Source of the DNA: Gordonia jinghuaiqii
Lineage (GTDB): Bacteria; Actinomycetota; Actinomycetes; Mycobacteriales; Mycobacteriaceae
DNA length: 64,000 nt
Direction: 5' to 3'
Assembly (NCBI RefSeq): GCF_014041935.1
Contig: NZ_CP059491.1
Coordinates: 3,286,001 to 3,350,000, forward strand
A model generated the notes under the pieces. That model was not told the DNA's origin. It was given only the letters and a program-made list of their open reading frames with translations, and ran no database searches. Position 1 is the stretch's first letter; each line of letters opens with the position of its first letter. Positions 44,761 through 54,841 of the stretch are shown piece after piece. The position numbers were made by a program, and so were the translations under genes.

Positions 44761-46686
44761 GTGTGTGGTCTGCTCGGCCTGTTGACCTCCGACGCATCGG
44801 CAGCCGATGTCGTCGACGCGGTGGCGGTGGCCTCACACTGCATGCGGCATCGCGGACCCGACGAACCGGGGACGTGGCACGACGAGGACATCGTCTTCGG
44901 CTTCAACCGGCTCTCGATCATCGACATCGAACATTCCCATCAGCCGCTCCGGTGGGGTCCCCCGGAGAGTCCCGACCGCTACGCGCTGGTGTTCAACGGG
45001 GAGATCTACAACTACCTGGAGATCCGCGCCGAACTCGCCGCGGACGAGGGCGTCGAGTTCCGCACCGAGGGTGACAGCGAGGCCATCGTCGCCGCATTCC
45101 ACCACTGGGGTCCCGACGCGGTGCGCCGCCTCCGCGGCATGTTCGCGTTCGCGATCTGGGACACCGAGACCCGGTCGTTGTTCCTCGCCCGCGATCCGTT
45201 CGGCATCAAGCCGCTGTTCGTGGCGTCGGGTCCGGGCGGGTTGATCTTCGGCAGCGAGAAGAAGAGCCTGCTCGAACTGATCGAACGCGTCGGCCTGTCG
45301 GTGGATCTCGATCCGCGCGCGATCGAGCACTACACCGTGCTGCAGTACGTCCCTGAGCCCGAGACCGTGCACGCCGACATCCGCCGTCTCGAGTCCGGCT
45401 GTCATGCGACCGCCACCCCCGGCAGTCCCCTGTCGATCCGGCGGTACTTCACCCCGCAGTTCGGTGTCCGGCCGGTCACCGACGCCACCCGCCAGAAACG
45501 CTACGACGAGATCGCCGACGTCCTGGCCGATTCGGTCGCCAAGCACATGCGCGCCGACGTCACCGTCGGTTCGTTCCTGTCCGGCGGCATCGACTCGACG
45601 GCCATCGCCGCGCTGGCCATCCGGCACAACCCCGACCTGATCACCTTCACCACCGGTTTCGAGCGGGAGGGTTACTCCGAGGTCGATGTCGCCGCGGAGT
45701 CGGCCGAGGCGATCGGCGCGCGCCACGTCGTGAAGGTCGTCGGACCGTCGGAGTTCATCGGGGCCATTCCCTCGATCGTCTGGTATCTCGACGATCCGGT
45801 TGCCGATCCCGCGCTCGTGCCGCTGTACTTCGTCGCCGCCGAGGCGCGCAAGCACGTCAAGGTCGTACTCTCCGGCGAGGGCGCCGACGAACTCTTCGGC
45901 GGGTACACGATCTACAAGGAACCGCTGTCACTCGCACCGTTCGACCGGCTGCCCCGCGCACTGCGCCGTGCCGCGGGCAAGGTGTCCGACCGCATCCCGG
46001 AGGGCACCCGCGGAAAGAGCCTCCTTCATCGCGGCTCGCTGACTCTGGAGGAGCGCTACTACGGCAACGCACGCAGCTTCGACGACGCCAGGTTGCAAGC
46101 GGTGCTGCGCGACTACCGCCCGGAGTGGACCCACACCGACGTCACCGCGCCGATCTATGCGATGAGCGAGGGCTGGGATCCGGTGGCGCGCATGCAACAT
46201 CTCGATCTGTTCACGTGGCTGCGCGGTGACATCCTGGTCAAGGCAGACAAGATCACCATGGCCAACTCGCTCGAACTGCGTGTGCCCTTCCTCGATCCGG
46301 AGGTGTTCGCGGTCGCCGAGCGTCTGCCGCACGACGAGAAGATCGCCCACGGCACGACGAAATACGCGTTGCGCAAGGCACTCGAGCAGATCGTCCCGGC
46401 CCACGTGTTGCATCGCAAGAAGCTCGGCTTCCCGGTTCCGATCCGCCACTGGCTGGCCGGCACCGAGATGTTCGACTGGGCGCACGAGACGATCGCCCAC
46501 TCACAGACCGACCACATCTTCGACAAGTCCGCGGTGATCGCGATGCTCAACGAACACCGGGAAGGCGCGGTGGACAACAGCCGTCGCCTGTGGACGGTGC
46601 TCATCTTCATGGTGTGGCATGGGATCTTCGTCGAGGGCACGATCGTGCCCGAGATCATCGACCACACCTACCCGGTGCGGGTCTAG
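44761..46686 (+). CDS. asnB: Glutamine-hydrolysing amidotransferase AsnB (LtsA type)
   Basis: Class II glutamine amidotransferase plus synthetase, 641 residues. The N-terminal nucleophile Cys2 (MCGLLG) is processed from GTG at 44761; RHRGPDEPG, FNGEIYNY and the ATP loop SFLSGGIDSTAIAAL with SGEGADELFGGY are clear. Annotated as asparagine synthetase, but in corynebacteria (LtsA) and M. tuberculosis the orthologue in this position amidates meso-diaminopimelate of peptidoglycan precursors, affecting lysozyme and antibiotic tolerance; the gene order favours that role here. Ribosome site GGGAGAAG. It diverges from ctaC. Confidence 0.93.
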   Translation: MCGLLGLLTSDASAADVVDAVAVASHCMRHRGPDEPGTWHDEDIVFGFNRLSIIDIEHSHQPLRWGPPESPDRYALVFNGEIYNYLEIRAELAADEGVEFRTEGDSEAIVAAFHHWGPDAVRRLRGMFAFAIWDTETRSLFLARDPFGIKPLFVASGPGGLIFGSEKKSLLELIERVGLSVDLDPRAIEHYTVLQYVPEPETVHADIRRLESGCHATATPGSPLSIRRYFTPQFGVRPVTDATRQKRYDEIADVLADSVAKHMRADVTVGSFLSGGIDSTAIAALAIRHNPDLITFTTGFEREGYSEVDVAAESAEAIGARHVVKVVGPSEFIGAIPSIVWYLDDPVADPALVPLYFVAAEARKHVKVVLSGEGADELFGGYTIYKEPLSLAPFDRLPRALRRAAGKVSDRIPEGTRGKSLLHRGSLTLEERYYGNARSFDDARLQAVLRDYRPEWTHTDVTAPIYAMSEGWDPVARMQHLDLFTWLRGDILVKADKITMANSLELRVPFLDPEVFAVAERLPHDEKIAHGTTKYALRKALEQIVPAHVLHRKKLGFPVPIRHWLAGTEMFDWAHETIAHSQTDHIFDKSAVIAMLNEHREGAVDNSRRLWTVLIFMVWHGIFVEGTIVPEIIDHTYPVRV

Positions 46687-46715
46687 ACACTCCACCGGCC
46701 GGCAATCATCCCGAC

Positions 46716-46800
46716 ACCGCCCCAGAAAACCGCCCTCCCAAGGCAATTCGACGACGATACGTCGCTCGTCAGCCTGTGGAGGGCGGTTTTCCGGGGCGGT
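46716..46800. terminator. Very long hairpin between asnB and gdx
   Basis: 23-base arms at 46716-46738 and 46778-46800 pair with a single mismatch; both contain GCCCT/AGGGC and AAAAC/GTTTT segments. The 39-base loop contains smaller GACGA/TCGTC pairing. It ends 8 bases from the gdx stop and serves both convergent genes. Confidence 0.75.
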
Positions 46801-46808
46801 TCGGTGTG

Positions 46809-47123
46809 TCAGTGCGCGAGCTTGAGACCGATCACGCCGCCGACGATCATCAGCAGGAAGAACACCTTGACGGCCGAGACCGGTTGCTCGCCGGTGGCCA
46901 TCGCGTAGACGACGGTGAGCACCGCGCCGATCCCCACCCAGACCGCGTAGGCGGTGCCGATCGGGAGTTCGCGCATCGCATAGGCCAGACCGGCCATGCT
47001 GGCGGCCAGCGCCGCGACGAACACCAGCGTCGGGGCGAGCCTGGTGAAACCCTCGGACTTGCCCAGCGCAGTGGCCCATACGGCTTCGAGAACACCCGAG
47101 ATCACCAGGATCAACCACGACAT
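46809..47123 (-). CDS. gdx: Guanidinium exporter Gdx (SugE-type SMR transporter)
   Basis: Four-helix small multidrug-resistance protein of 104 residues that exports guanidinium in exchange for protons, working as an antiparallel dimer. The essential membrane Glu is in ISGVLEAVWATALGKSEGFT, and the W-A-x-A-L-G-K-S-x-G-F-T block is the Gdx rather than the Qac signature; GTAYAVWVGIGAVLTV is helix 3. The frame is open to 47189, but ATG at 47123 has GGAGG seven bases upstream and matches family length. A guanidine-III riboswitch lies 14-56 bases upstream, confirming the substrate. Confidence 0.93.
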   Translation of the reverse strand: MSWLILVISGVLEAVWATALGKSEGFTRLAPTLVFVAALAASMAGLAYAMRELPIGTAYAVWVGIGAVLTVVYAMATGEQPVSAVKVFFLLMIVGGVIGLKLAH

Positions 47124-47136
47124 CACGACCTCCAGC

Positions 47137-47179
47137 GGGCCGTCTTGTCGCACACCGGGTACAGCACCCCTCGTCCGGG
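47137..47179 (-). promoter_or_regulatory. Guanidine-III (ykkC-III) riboswitch
   Basis: Minus-strand leader reads CCGGACGAGG, then a short variable arm, TACCCGG, a spacer and GACAAGACGGCCC, the conserved pieces of guanidine-III in the right order and spacing. The GACAAGACGG segment lies just before the gdx ribosome site, so ligand-dependent pairing could control ribosome access and turn gdx on with guanidine. Confidence 0.92.
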
Positions 47180-47275
47180 AGCCCGCCATCGGGGCTCGCC
47201 TTCCAAGGTCTCACGTCCGGCGAACGGAGGGCAACGTCAGACCGGTCACCACCGGGCGTCCGCCGGACGCGGTGA

Positions 47276-48298
<1,023 letters not shown>

Positions 48299-48319
48299 CT
48301 ACCCACTCCCCCGACACGA

Positions 48320-48354
48320 CACCGGCCGCACCCCGAAAAGGGATGCGGCCGGTG
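48320..48354. terminator. Hairpin between the IscA-like gene and adoK
   Basis: 11-base stem CACCGGCCGCA / TGCGGCCGGTG (48320-48330, 48344-48354) extended inside by CCC/GGG around GAAAA, 32 bases past the IscA-like stop. Confidence 0.7.
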
Positions 48355-48386
48355 GAGAAAAGCCGTTCGACGCGCGCGGCGTCGGA

Positions 48387-48746
48387 TCAGTTGAACGAGT
48401 CGCCGCAGGCGCAGCTGCCCGTCGCGTTGGGGTTGTCGATGGTGAACCCCTGCTTCTCGATGGTGTCGACGAAGTCGATGGTGGCGCCCTGCACATAGGG
48501 AGCGCTCATCCGGTCGACGGCCAGCTTCACACCGCCGAAGTCGGAGGTGACGTCGCCGTCGAGGCTGCGATCGTCGAAGAAGAGCTGGTATCGCAGGCCG
48601 GCGCAGCCGCCCGGCTGGACCGCGATACGCAGCGCGAGATCGTCGCGGCCCTCCTGGTCGAGCAACGCCTTCGCCTTGGACGCGGCAGCGTCGCTCAGGA
48701 TGACGCCGGTGCTCGTGGCAGTGCCCGTTTCGTTCTGCACGGTCAT
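48387..48746 (-). CDS. IscA/ErpA-type iron-sulphur carrier
   Basis: A-type Fe-S carrier or insertion protein, 119 residues, in the Rv2204c position. The three ligand cysteines are in QPGGCAGLRY and GSCACGDSF; LSDAAASKAKALLDQEG and VDFVDTIEKQGFTIDNPN complete the fold. ATG at 48746 follows AGGAGC. It may feed the Rieske protein, LipA or other clusters made from this region, but that is inference. Own terminator downstream. Confidence 0.93.
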   Translation of the reverse strand: MTVQNETGTATSTGVILSDAAASKAKALLDQEGRDDLALRIAVQPGGCAGLRYQLFFDDRSLDGDVTSDFGGVKLAVDRMSAPYVQGATIDFVDTIEKQGFTIDNPNATGSCACGDSFN

Positions 48747-48945
48747 GGATGCTCCTGTAAGTGGTGTGGTCCCGGTCGGAAGAGGCCCGATCTCGCTCTG
48801 GGGTCTGTGCCCCGCGCCTTCTCGGGTTTCACCCCGCTCGCCGGGAGGTCGACCGGTTGTGCCCGTGCGTACAACCGTACTCCCTCCTGTGGTATTCCCG
48901 TCCATTCGGACCGACGTCGAGCACTGAACGCCGATCGGTCCGGGT

Positions 48946-50022
48946 TCAGCCCGAATACCGCTCCGCAACCGACTCGGCGAGCCGTGTGAGCTGGTTCTCG
49001 GCGTCGGCCATGGCGACCTCCACCGACCCGGCCACGTCGACGATGGCGTACGCACCCGCGATTCCGGCGGCGGCGATCTCCGACCCGGACAGCGCGACCT
49101 GCCCGGCGAGGACCAGGGTCGGGGCGCCGGCACCGGCGGCCCCCACGCTCGATGCCGCGGCGTGCAGAGCGGACACGACCTTGCCGCGCAGGGTCTGCGA
49201 GTCGAACCGACCCTCACCGGTGACGACGACGTCGGCGGCGGTGACCTCGGCGGACAGGTCGGTGGCCGCGGCCACCACGGTGGCACCCGACACCCGCTCG
49301 CCGCCCAGGGCGAGCAGCGCGGCACCGAGACCGCCGGCCGCGCCGGCGCCGGGTTCTGCGATGATGTCCGTACCGGCGAGCGAGTTCAGGGTCGACGACC
49401 AGTCGGCCAACCTCTTCTCGAGCAGGGCGACGGTGTCGGCGTCGGCGCCCTTCTGCGGCCCGAACACGGCAGCCGCCCCCAGCGACCCGAGAAGCGGGTT
49501 CTCGACGTCGGACGCCACCACGATCTGCACATCGCGCAACATCTCGAGCGCCCGCGCGCCACCGCCGAGGGCGTCGACGAGGCCGGCACCCCCGTCGGTG
49601 GTCGCGCTGCCACCGAGGCCCACCACGATGCGACGCACACCGTGCGACAGTGCCGCGGCGATGAGCTCCCCCACCCCGTGCGTGGTGGCCTGCACGGCTG
49701 TGCGCGGCGTCGGCGTCCCGCCGAGCTGATGGAGTCCGCAGGCCTGGGCACATTCGAGGTAGGCGGTCGACGACGCCTCGTCGAGGAGCCATCGCGCGGC
49801 GACCCCCGCACCGAGGGGGCCGTGGACCTCCTCGGTGACGACGGTGCCCACGCGGGTCGCCAGCACATCGACGAAACCCGGACCGCCGTCGGACTGCGGG
49901 GCGAGAACGAGATCGTCGGCCGGCCGCGCGGCGACCCAACCGCGCGCGATGGCCTGTGCCGCGACCACCGCGGACATGGTGTCGCCGAACGAATCCGGCG
50001 CGATCAGAACGCGCACGGGCAT
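48946..50022 (-). CDS. Glycerate kinase (GK-1 type)
   Basis: Class II glycerate kinase (GlxK/GarK family), 358 residues. VLIAPDSFGDTMSAVVAAQAIARG at the N-terminus contains the family motif (usually with KGS in place of GDT), SDGGPGFVDVL, GLGGSATTDGGAGLVDALG and TGEGRFDSQTLRGKV the substrate and ATP regions. The D-S-F-G-D-T variation of the usual D-S-F-K-G-S changes a lysine that normally contacts substrate, so substrate preference may differ; mycobacterial relatives should be compared. ATG at 50022 is used. Confidence 0.85.
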   Translation of the reverse strand: MPVRVLIAPDSFGDTMSAVVAAQAIARGWVAARPADDLVLAPQSDGGPGFVDVLATRVGTVVTEEVHGPLGAGVAARWLLDEASSTAYLECAQACGLHQLGGTPTPRTAVQATTHGVGELIAAALSHGVRRIVVGLGGSATTDGGAGLVDALGGGARALEMLRDVQIVVASDVENPLLGSLGAAAVFGPQKGADADTVALLEKRLADWSSTLNSLAGTDIIAEPGAGAAGGLGAALLALGGERVSGATVVAAATDLSAEVTAADVVVTGEGRFDSQTLRGKVVSALHAAASSVGAAGAGAPTLVLAGQVALSGSEIAAAGIAGAYAIVDVAGSVEVAMADAENQLTRLAESVAERYSG

Positions 50023-50242
50023 CCACGCATCGGTTCGGCCGCCATCGACTCGCCTCCACACCCGCCACCGGTCATGAGCACGAAGTATAGGTAGCGCGCC
50101 GATACCCGGCAGGGCGACGAGACCTCTCCGGCCCGTCCCCGCACCTCACCTCGCGGCAGCAAATCGACGTCCGCGGCCTGCCGTCGCCGACCGCGGCGCC
50201 CGAAAGCGACGACCGCGCGTTTCCCTCGCAACATCGATCACC

Positions 50243-50248
50243 TAGGCT
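50243..50248 (+). promoter_or_regulatory. Leaderless -10 box of the DUF3043 gene
   Basis: TAGGCT, eight bases, then GTG at 50257; no Shine-Dalgarno. Confidence 0.6.
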
Positions 50249-50256
50249 CTACAGGC

Positions 50257-50943
50257 GTGAAGCTGCCATGGAAGAAGGACGACACGCAGGCGGATTCGGG
50301 CGACGGCCCGGTCTCCACCTTCGCCGTCGACGAGTCCGATACCACCGACGAGTCGACCCCCAAGGGCAGCAAGTACACACCCGGCAAGGGACGCCCGACG
50401 CCGAGTCGCCGCCAGGCCGAGAACCGACGTCGCGGCCCGGTGGCCCCGCCGCCGACGACCCGGTCCGAGGCGCGTGCGCGCAAGAAGGAACTCAAGTCCA
50501 CCCTGTCCAAGGAGGACAAGCGCAGGCTCTCGGAGGAGCGCCGCGCCAAGCGTCTCGAGCAGCGCGAGAAGATGATGGCGGGCGAGGAGGCGTTCCTGAT
50601 GCCCCGCGACAAGGGACCGGCGCGCCGCTACACCCGCGACATCGTCGACGCCCGGCGCAACTTCGCCGGACTGTTCATGCCCTTCGCCATCCTGCTGATC
50701 CTGATGATGTTCCTGCTGCCGCAGGCGGCCGCGCTGACCAACCTGGTCCTCGTCGCGTTCGTCGTGCTGATGGCCATCGACGGAGTGATCCTCGGACGTA
50801 TGGTCAATCGCCGTGTCGCCGAACGGTTCCCGGAGTCGTCGGACGGCGGGTTCAAGCTGGGCTGGTACGCGTTCACCCGCGCGATGCAGCTGCGCAAGAT
50901 GCGCGCCCCCAAGCCGATGGTCTCGCGCGGCGACGAAGTCTGA
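50257..50943 (+). CDS. DUF3043 membrane protein
   Basis: Actinobacterial membrane protein of unknown function (Rv2206 position), 228 residues. A long highly charged cytoplasmic N-terminus (PSRRQAENRRRGP and RSEARARKKELKSTLSKED, probably coiled) is followed by the conserved RDIVDARRNFAGLFMPFAIL and two membrane helices, then ILGRMVNRRVAERFP and LGWYAFTRAMQLRKMRAPKP. GTG at 50257 is leaderless. It precedes the cobU-cobT fusion by 3 bases, so it heads a cobalamin-gene operon; whether it is functionally linked is unknown. Confidence 0.85.
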   Translation: MKLPWKKDDTQADSGDGPVSTFAVDESDTTDESTPKGSKYTPGKGRPTPSRRQAENRRRGPVAPPPTTRSEARARKKELKSTLSKEDKRRLSEERRAKRLEQREKMMAGEEAFLMPRDKGPARRYTRDIVDARRNFAGLFMPFAILLILMMFLLPQAAALTNLVLVAFVVLMAIDGVILGRMVNRRVAERFPESSDGGFKLGWYAFTRAMQLRKMRAPKPMVSRGDEV

Positions 50944-50946
50944 TCC

Positions 50947-52776
50947 GTGGCCGACCGCGCAACGCGCACCCTCGTCCTCGGGGGCGTGCGATCGGGCAAG
51001 TCCGCGTACGGCGAATCGCTGTTGCGCGGGCACCGGCAGATCCGCTATCTGGCGACCGGCCCCATCACCTCCACCGACAGCGAGTGGATGGAGCGGATCC
51101 GGGTTCATCGTGAGCGCCGCGACGATCGATACACCACGATCGAGACCGCCGACCTGAGCCGCGCCTTGCGCGCCGCCCCCGACATCCCCGCCCTCGTCGA
51201 CGACCTGGGCAGCTGGCTCACCACACAGATCGACGCCGTGCACGGCTGGACGTCGGGGTCGGAGATCGATCTCGACGCCCAGATCGCCGACTTGTGCGAC
51301 GCGCTGTCGGCGATGACCGCCGACGTGGTGCTCATCAGCCCCGAGGTCGGCCTGTCGCTGGTGCCGCCCACACCCGCCGGACGCGTGTTCCAGGATCTCC
51401 TCGGGACCCTCAACGCCGCTGTCGCCGCCGTGTGTGAGCGCGTGTCGCTGGTGGTCGCCGGCCGCGTCCTGGACCTCCCCCGGGACGACGCGGCAGCTCG
51501 GACAGCACCGGTCGACGCCGACGCACCTGTCGTGGCGCCTGCCGTCGCGGCCGGGGAGCCCGGCCGTGACCGGACAGAGCCACCGGCGTCCGAAGCGACT
51601 CCCGAACCCCCTGCCGATCCCCCTGCCGACGCCGCGCCGGATCACACCCCCGATGACGCGCCGGCGTCCCGCGAACTGCCCGACCCCACCGACGCCGAGG
51701 TCTTCGCGCCCGTGTCTCCGCCCGACGAGGCGGTCGCCTTCGCCGCCCGCGAGCGCCAGATGATGCTCACCAAACCGCCGGGGTCACTCGGCCGGGTCGA
51801 GGAGATCGGGGTGTGGATCTCGGCGTGCCAGGGACAGTGCCCACCGGCCCCGCTCACCGCTCCTGCCGTCGTCGTGTTTGCCGGCGACCACGGCGTCGCT
51901 CGCGGCGGCGTGTCGGCGTTCCCGCCCGAGGTGACCGCGCAGATGGTCGCCAACATCGCCGCCGGTGGTGCGGCGGTGAACGTGATGGCCGACCGGGTCG
52001 GCGCGACGGTGAAGGTCGTGGACATGTCCGTCGACGCCGACACCGCACCGCACCTGTCGCGGTACAAGGTGCGACGCGGCAGCGGTGATCTGCGCACCAC
52101 CGACGCCATCACCCTGGCCGAGGCCCGGATGGCACTGGCGGCAGGTCGCGCCATCGCCGACGACCTCATCGACTCGGGCACCGACGTGCTGATCGCCGGC
52201 GAGATGGGTATCGGCAACACCACCCCCGCAACCGTCCTCGTCGGTGCGCTCGCACGACGCGAACCGGTCGAGATCGTCGGTCGCGGAACGGGTGTCGACG
52301 ACGCGGGCTGGATGCGCAAGACCGCCGCGATCCGCGACGGCATGCGACGCGCACGCAAGGTGATCCACGACCCGCTGGCCCTGCTCGCCGCGGTCGGCGG
52401 CGCCGACCTCACCGCGACCGCGGGCTTCCTCGCCCAGGCCGCGCTGCGCCGGACACCGGTGATCCTCGACGGCGTGGTGATCACCGCGGCCGCGATGGTC
52501 GCCAACGAGCTCGCGCCGGGCGCGATGCGGTGGTGGATCGCCGGTCACCTGTCGGTCGAACCCGCACATCGGATCGCCCTCGAACACCTCGACCTCGAGC
52601 CCGTACTCGATCTCTCGATGCGGCTCGGGGAGGGCAGCGGCGCGGTACTGGCACTTCCGATCGTGCAGTCCTCGGTCGACCTGTTGATCTCGATGGCCAC
52701 CTTCGACGAGGCCGGCGTCACCGACAAGAGCGCGGCCGCCTCCCCCGCCGAGCCTGCGGGCACCGGAACATCCTGA
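50947..52776 (+). CDS. cobT: CobU-CobT fusion (cobalamin lower-loop assembly)
   Basis: Bifunctional protein of 609 residues. Residues 1-180: adenosylcobinamide kinase/guanylyltransferase CobU with P-loop [11 protein letters not shown] (G12-S19), the guanylylation His in [11 protein letters not shown], and [11 protein letters not shown]. Residues 181-255: Pro/Ala/Asp-rich linker. Residues 256-600: nicotinate-nucleotide:dimethylbenzimidazole phosphoribosyltransferase CobT with [41 protein letters not shown] and the catalytic glutamate in [14 protein letters not shown]. Both active sites look complete. M. tuberculosis keeps the two enzymes apart. Start GTG at 50947; 18 bases before cobS. Confidence 0.93.
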   Translation: MADRATRTLVLGGVRSGKSAYGESLLRGHRQIRYLATGPITSTDSEWMERIRVHRERRDDRYTTIETADLSRALRAAPDIPALVDDLGSWLTTQIDAVHGWTSGSEIDLDAQIADLCDALSAMTADVVLISPEVGLSLVPPTPAGRVFQDLLGTLNAAVAAVCERVSLVVAGRVLDLPRDDAAARTAPVDADAPVVAPAVAAGEPGRDRTEPPASEATPEPPADPPADAAPDHTPDDAPASRELPDPTDAEVFAPVSPPDEAVAFAARERQMMLTKPPGSLGRVEEIGVWISACQGQCPPAPLTAPAVVVFAGDHGVARGGVSAFPPEVTAQMVANIAAGGAAVNVMADRVGATVKVVDMSVDADTAPHLSRYKVRRGSGDLRTTDAITLAEARMALAAGRAIADDLIDSGTDVLIAGEMGIGNTTPATVLVGALARREPVEIVGRGTGVDDAGWMRKTAAIRDGMRRARKVIHDPLALLAAVGGADLTATAGFLAQAALRRTPVILDGVVITAAAMVANELAPGAMRWWIAGHLSVEPAHRIALEHLDLEPVLDLSMRLGEGSGAVLALPIVQSSVDLLISMATFDEAGVTDKSAAASPAEPAGTGTS

Positions 52777-52793
52777 CCGCGAGGCGATGTGCG

Positions 52794-53585
52794 ATGCTCT
52801 CGCCGGTGAGCGCGGTGCGGACCGCGGTCAGCTGGATGACCGTGCTGCCGGTCGGCGACGCCGGCACCACCCCCGATCGGGCGGTCGGCGGGGCCGCGAT
52901 GTCGGCACTGCCGGTGGTCGGAGCCGTGTTGGGCGCGACCGCCGCGGCGGCGGCGTTCCTGCTGTCCTCCACCGACGCCCCCGCCCTGCTGACCGGCGTA
53001 CTGGTGGTCGCGCTGCTGGCCGTACTCACGCGTGGCATGCACCTCGACGGACTCGCCGACACCGCCGACGGCCTCGGGTGTTACGGCCCGCCAGAGCGGG
53101 TCACCGAGGTGATGCGCAGCGGCACCGTCGGCCCGTTCGGGGTCGCGACGCTGACCCTCACCCTGGGTGTCCAGGCGGTCGGGTTCGCCGGCCTCGCCGA
53201 GCGATCGCGTTGGTACGACATCGTCTTCGCCGTCGCAGTCGCCCGCCTCGGTGCGGTCATCGGCACCCGACGATCACTGAAACCCGCACACCCCAACGGT
53301 TTCGGCGCACTGGTCGCGGGCACCCAGTACCGTTCGATCGCCGTGTGGTCGCTCGTCGCGCTTGTCGCGACCGTTCCGCTCCGCTTGGGCCACAACGGAT
53401 TCGACGGCGGCCAGATGGAGCCGGCCGCCGTCGTCCAGGGTGTTGCGATCGTCGTGTGTGTCGCCGCATTCGCGTGGTTGTTCACCCGGCACTGCGCGCG
53501 CCGGATGGGCGGAATGACCGGCGACGTACTCGGCGCCACCATCGAACTCGGTGTCGCACTCGCCGTCGTCGGCCTTCTGCTCTGA
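52794..53585 (+). CDS. cobS: Adenosylcobinamide-GDP ribazoletransferase
   Basis: Integral membrane enzyme joining adenosylcobinamide-GDP with alpha-ribazole, the last main step of cobalamin synthesis. 263 residues with about seven hydrophobic segments; the catalytic motif is GMHLDGLADTADGLG and FGALVAGTQYRS is also typical. ATG at 52794 with GAGG upstream; a GTG four codons later is possible. Directly follows the CobU-CobT fusion, so substrate channelling at the membrane is plausible. Confidence 0.93.
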   Translation: MLSPVSAVRTAVSWMTVLPVGDAGTTPDRAVGGAAMSALPVVGAVLGATAAAAAFLLSSTDAPALLTGVLVVALLAVLTRGMHLDGLADTADGLGCYGPPERVTEVMRSGTVGPFGVATLTLTLGVQAVGFAGLAERSRWYDIVFAVAVARLGAVIGTRRSLKPAHPNGFGALVAGTQYRSIAVWSLVALVATVPLRLGHNGFDGGQMEPAAVVQGVAIVVCVAAFAWLFTRHCARRMGGMTGDVLGATIELGVALAVVGLLL

Positions 53586-53642
53586 CCGAGTCGGACGCCG
53601 CCTCAGCGGCAGATGTCTCGCCTCGGCGGCAACCGTTTCCCC

Positions 53643-54749
53643 TCAGCCGCGGTAGAGCTCCGTCATCCACCCGTGGGTGTCGGCGAAGGTTCCGCGCTGG
53701 ATGCCGGTCAGGGTGTCACGCAGTGCCTGTGTGACCTCGCCGGTCTCACCGTTGTTGATGGTGTAGTCCTCGCCGACGCCCTTGACGCGTCCGACGGGGG
53801 TGATCACCGCGGCGGTGCCGCAGGCGAAGACCTCGGTGATGTCACCCGACGCCACGCCCTTGCGCAGTTCCTCGGTGGTGATCTTGCGTTCCTCGACCGC
53901 GAAACCGGCGTCGGTGGCCAGCGTCAGCAACGAGGAACGGGTGATGCCCGGCAGCAACGAGCCCGACAGTTCGGGCGTCACCAGACGCGCGTCTGCACCG
54001 GACCCGAAGACGAAGAACAGGTTCATCCCGCCCATCTCCTCGATGTACCGGCGTTCGATGGCGTCGAGCCAGACCACCTGGTCACAGCCCTGCTCGGTGG
54101 CCTGCTGCTGAGCCAGGAACGCCGCCGCGTAGTTGCCGCCGCACTTGGCGAAGCCGGTTCCGCCCGGCGCCGCGCGCACGTACTCGGTCGACAGCCACAC
54201 GCTGACCGGCTTGATACCACCGGCGAAGTAGGCGCCCGCCGGGGAGGCGATGACGGAGTAGATGTACTGCGTGGACGGCGCGTTGACACCGAGACCGGCC
54301 TGCGAGGCGAACATGAACGGACGGAGGTAGAGCGCTTCCTCACCGCCGGCGGCGGGGACCCACGCGTTGTCCGCCTCGAGCAGCACCTCGAGCGAGCGGA
54401 TGAAATCCTCCACCGGAAGCGCCGGCATCGCGAGCCGCGCGGCGCTGCGCTGCATGCGTTCGGCGTTCGCCTCGGGGCGGAACGCGGCGATCGACCCGTC
54501 GGGCTGGCGGTAGGCCTTGAGTCCCTCGAACACCTCTTGGCCGTAGTGCAGAACCGTCGCCGCGGGGTCGAGGGCGATCGGACCGTACGGCTTCACCTTG
54601 GCGTTGTGCCAGCCCACCTCGGCGTCGTAGTCGATCATCACCATGTTGTCGGTGAAGTACTGGCCGAATCCGGGGGCGGCGAGGATTTCTGCGCGTCGGC
54701 CCTCCGACACCGGATGCGGGTGCTCGGTACGGTTGAACTCCAAGGTCAT
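53643..54749 (-). CDS. ilvE: Branched-chain amino acid aminotransferase
   Basis: Pyridoxal-phosphate fold type IV aminotransferase for leucine, isoleucine and valine, 368 residues. [36 protein letters not shown], the Schiff-base lysine in [12 protein letters not shown], and the signature from FFVFG through [10 protein letters not shown] are all present. ATG at 54749 is leaderless with TACCAT (plus 54756-54761) six bases upstream. Convergent with cobS. Confidence 0.94.
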   Translation of the reverse strand: MTLEFNRTEHPHPVSEGRRAEILAAPGFGQYFTDNMVMIDYDAEVGWHNAKVKPYGPIALDPAATVLHYGQEVFEGLKAYRQPDGSIAAFRPEANAERMQRSAARLAMPALPVEDFIRSLEVLLEADNAWVPAAGGEEALYLRPFMFASQAGLGVNAPSTQYIYSVIASPAGAYFAGGIKPVSVWLSTEYVRAAPGGTGFAKCGGNYAAAFLAQQQATEQGCDQVVWLDAIERRYIEEMGGMNLFFVFGSGADARLVTPELSGSLLPGITRSSLLTLATDAGFAVEERKITTEELRKGVASGDITEVFACGTAAVITPVGRVKGVGEDYTINNGETGEVTQALRDTLTGIQRGTFADTHGWMTELYRG

Positions 54750-54755
54750 GGCGTC

Positions 54756-54761
54756 ATGGTA
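54756..54761 (-). promoter_or_regulatory. Leaderless -10 box of ilvE
   Basis: Minus-strand TACCAT, six bases, then ATG at 54749. Confidence 0.55.
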
Positions 54762-54841
54762 CCGCTGGGCGCAAAAGCGATCTCCGCGCCCGGTCGGCGC
54801 ACGAAACGCCGCGGTGAGACGCCCGGGCGCGGGCGCGCCCG

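Noticed and set aside
50242..51645. Long minus-strand frame opposite the DUF3043 and CobU regions
   Set aside because: Antisense shadow in GC-rich coding DNA with no motif; the plus-strand genes have clear family sequences.
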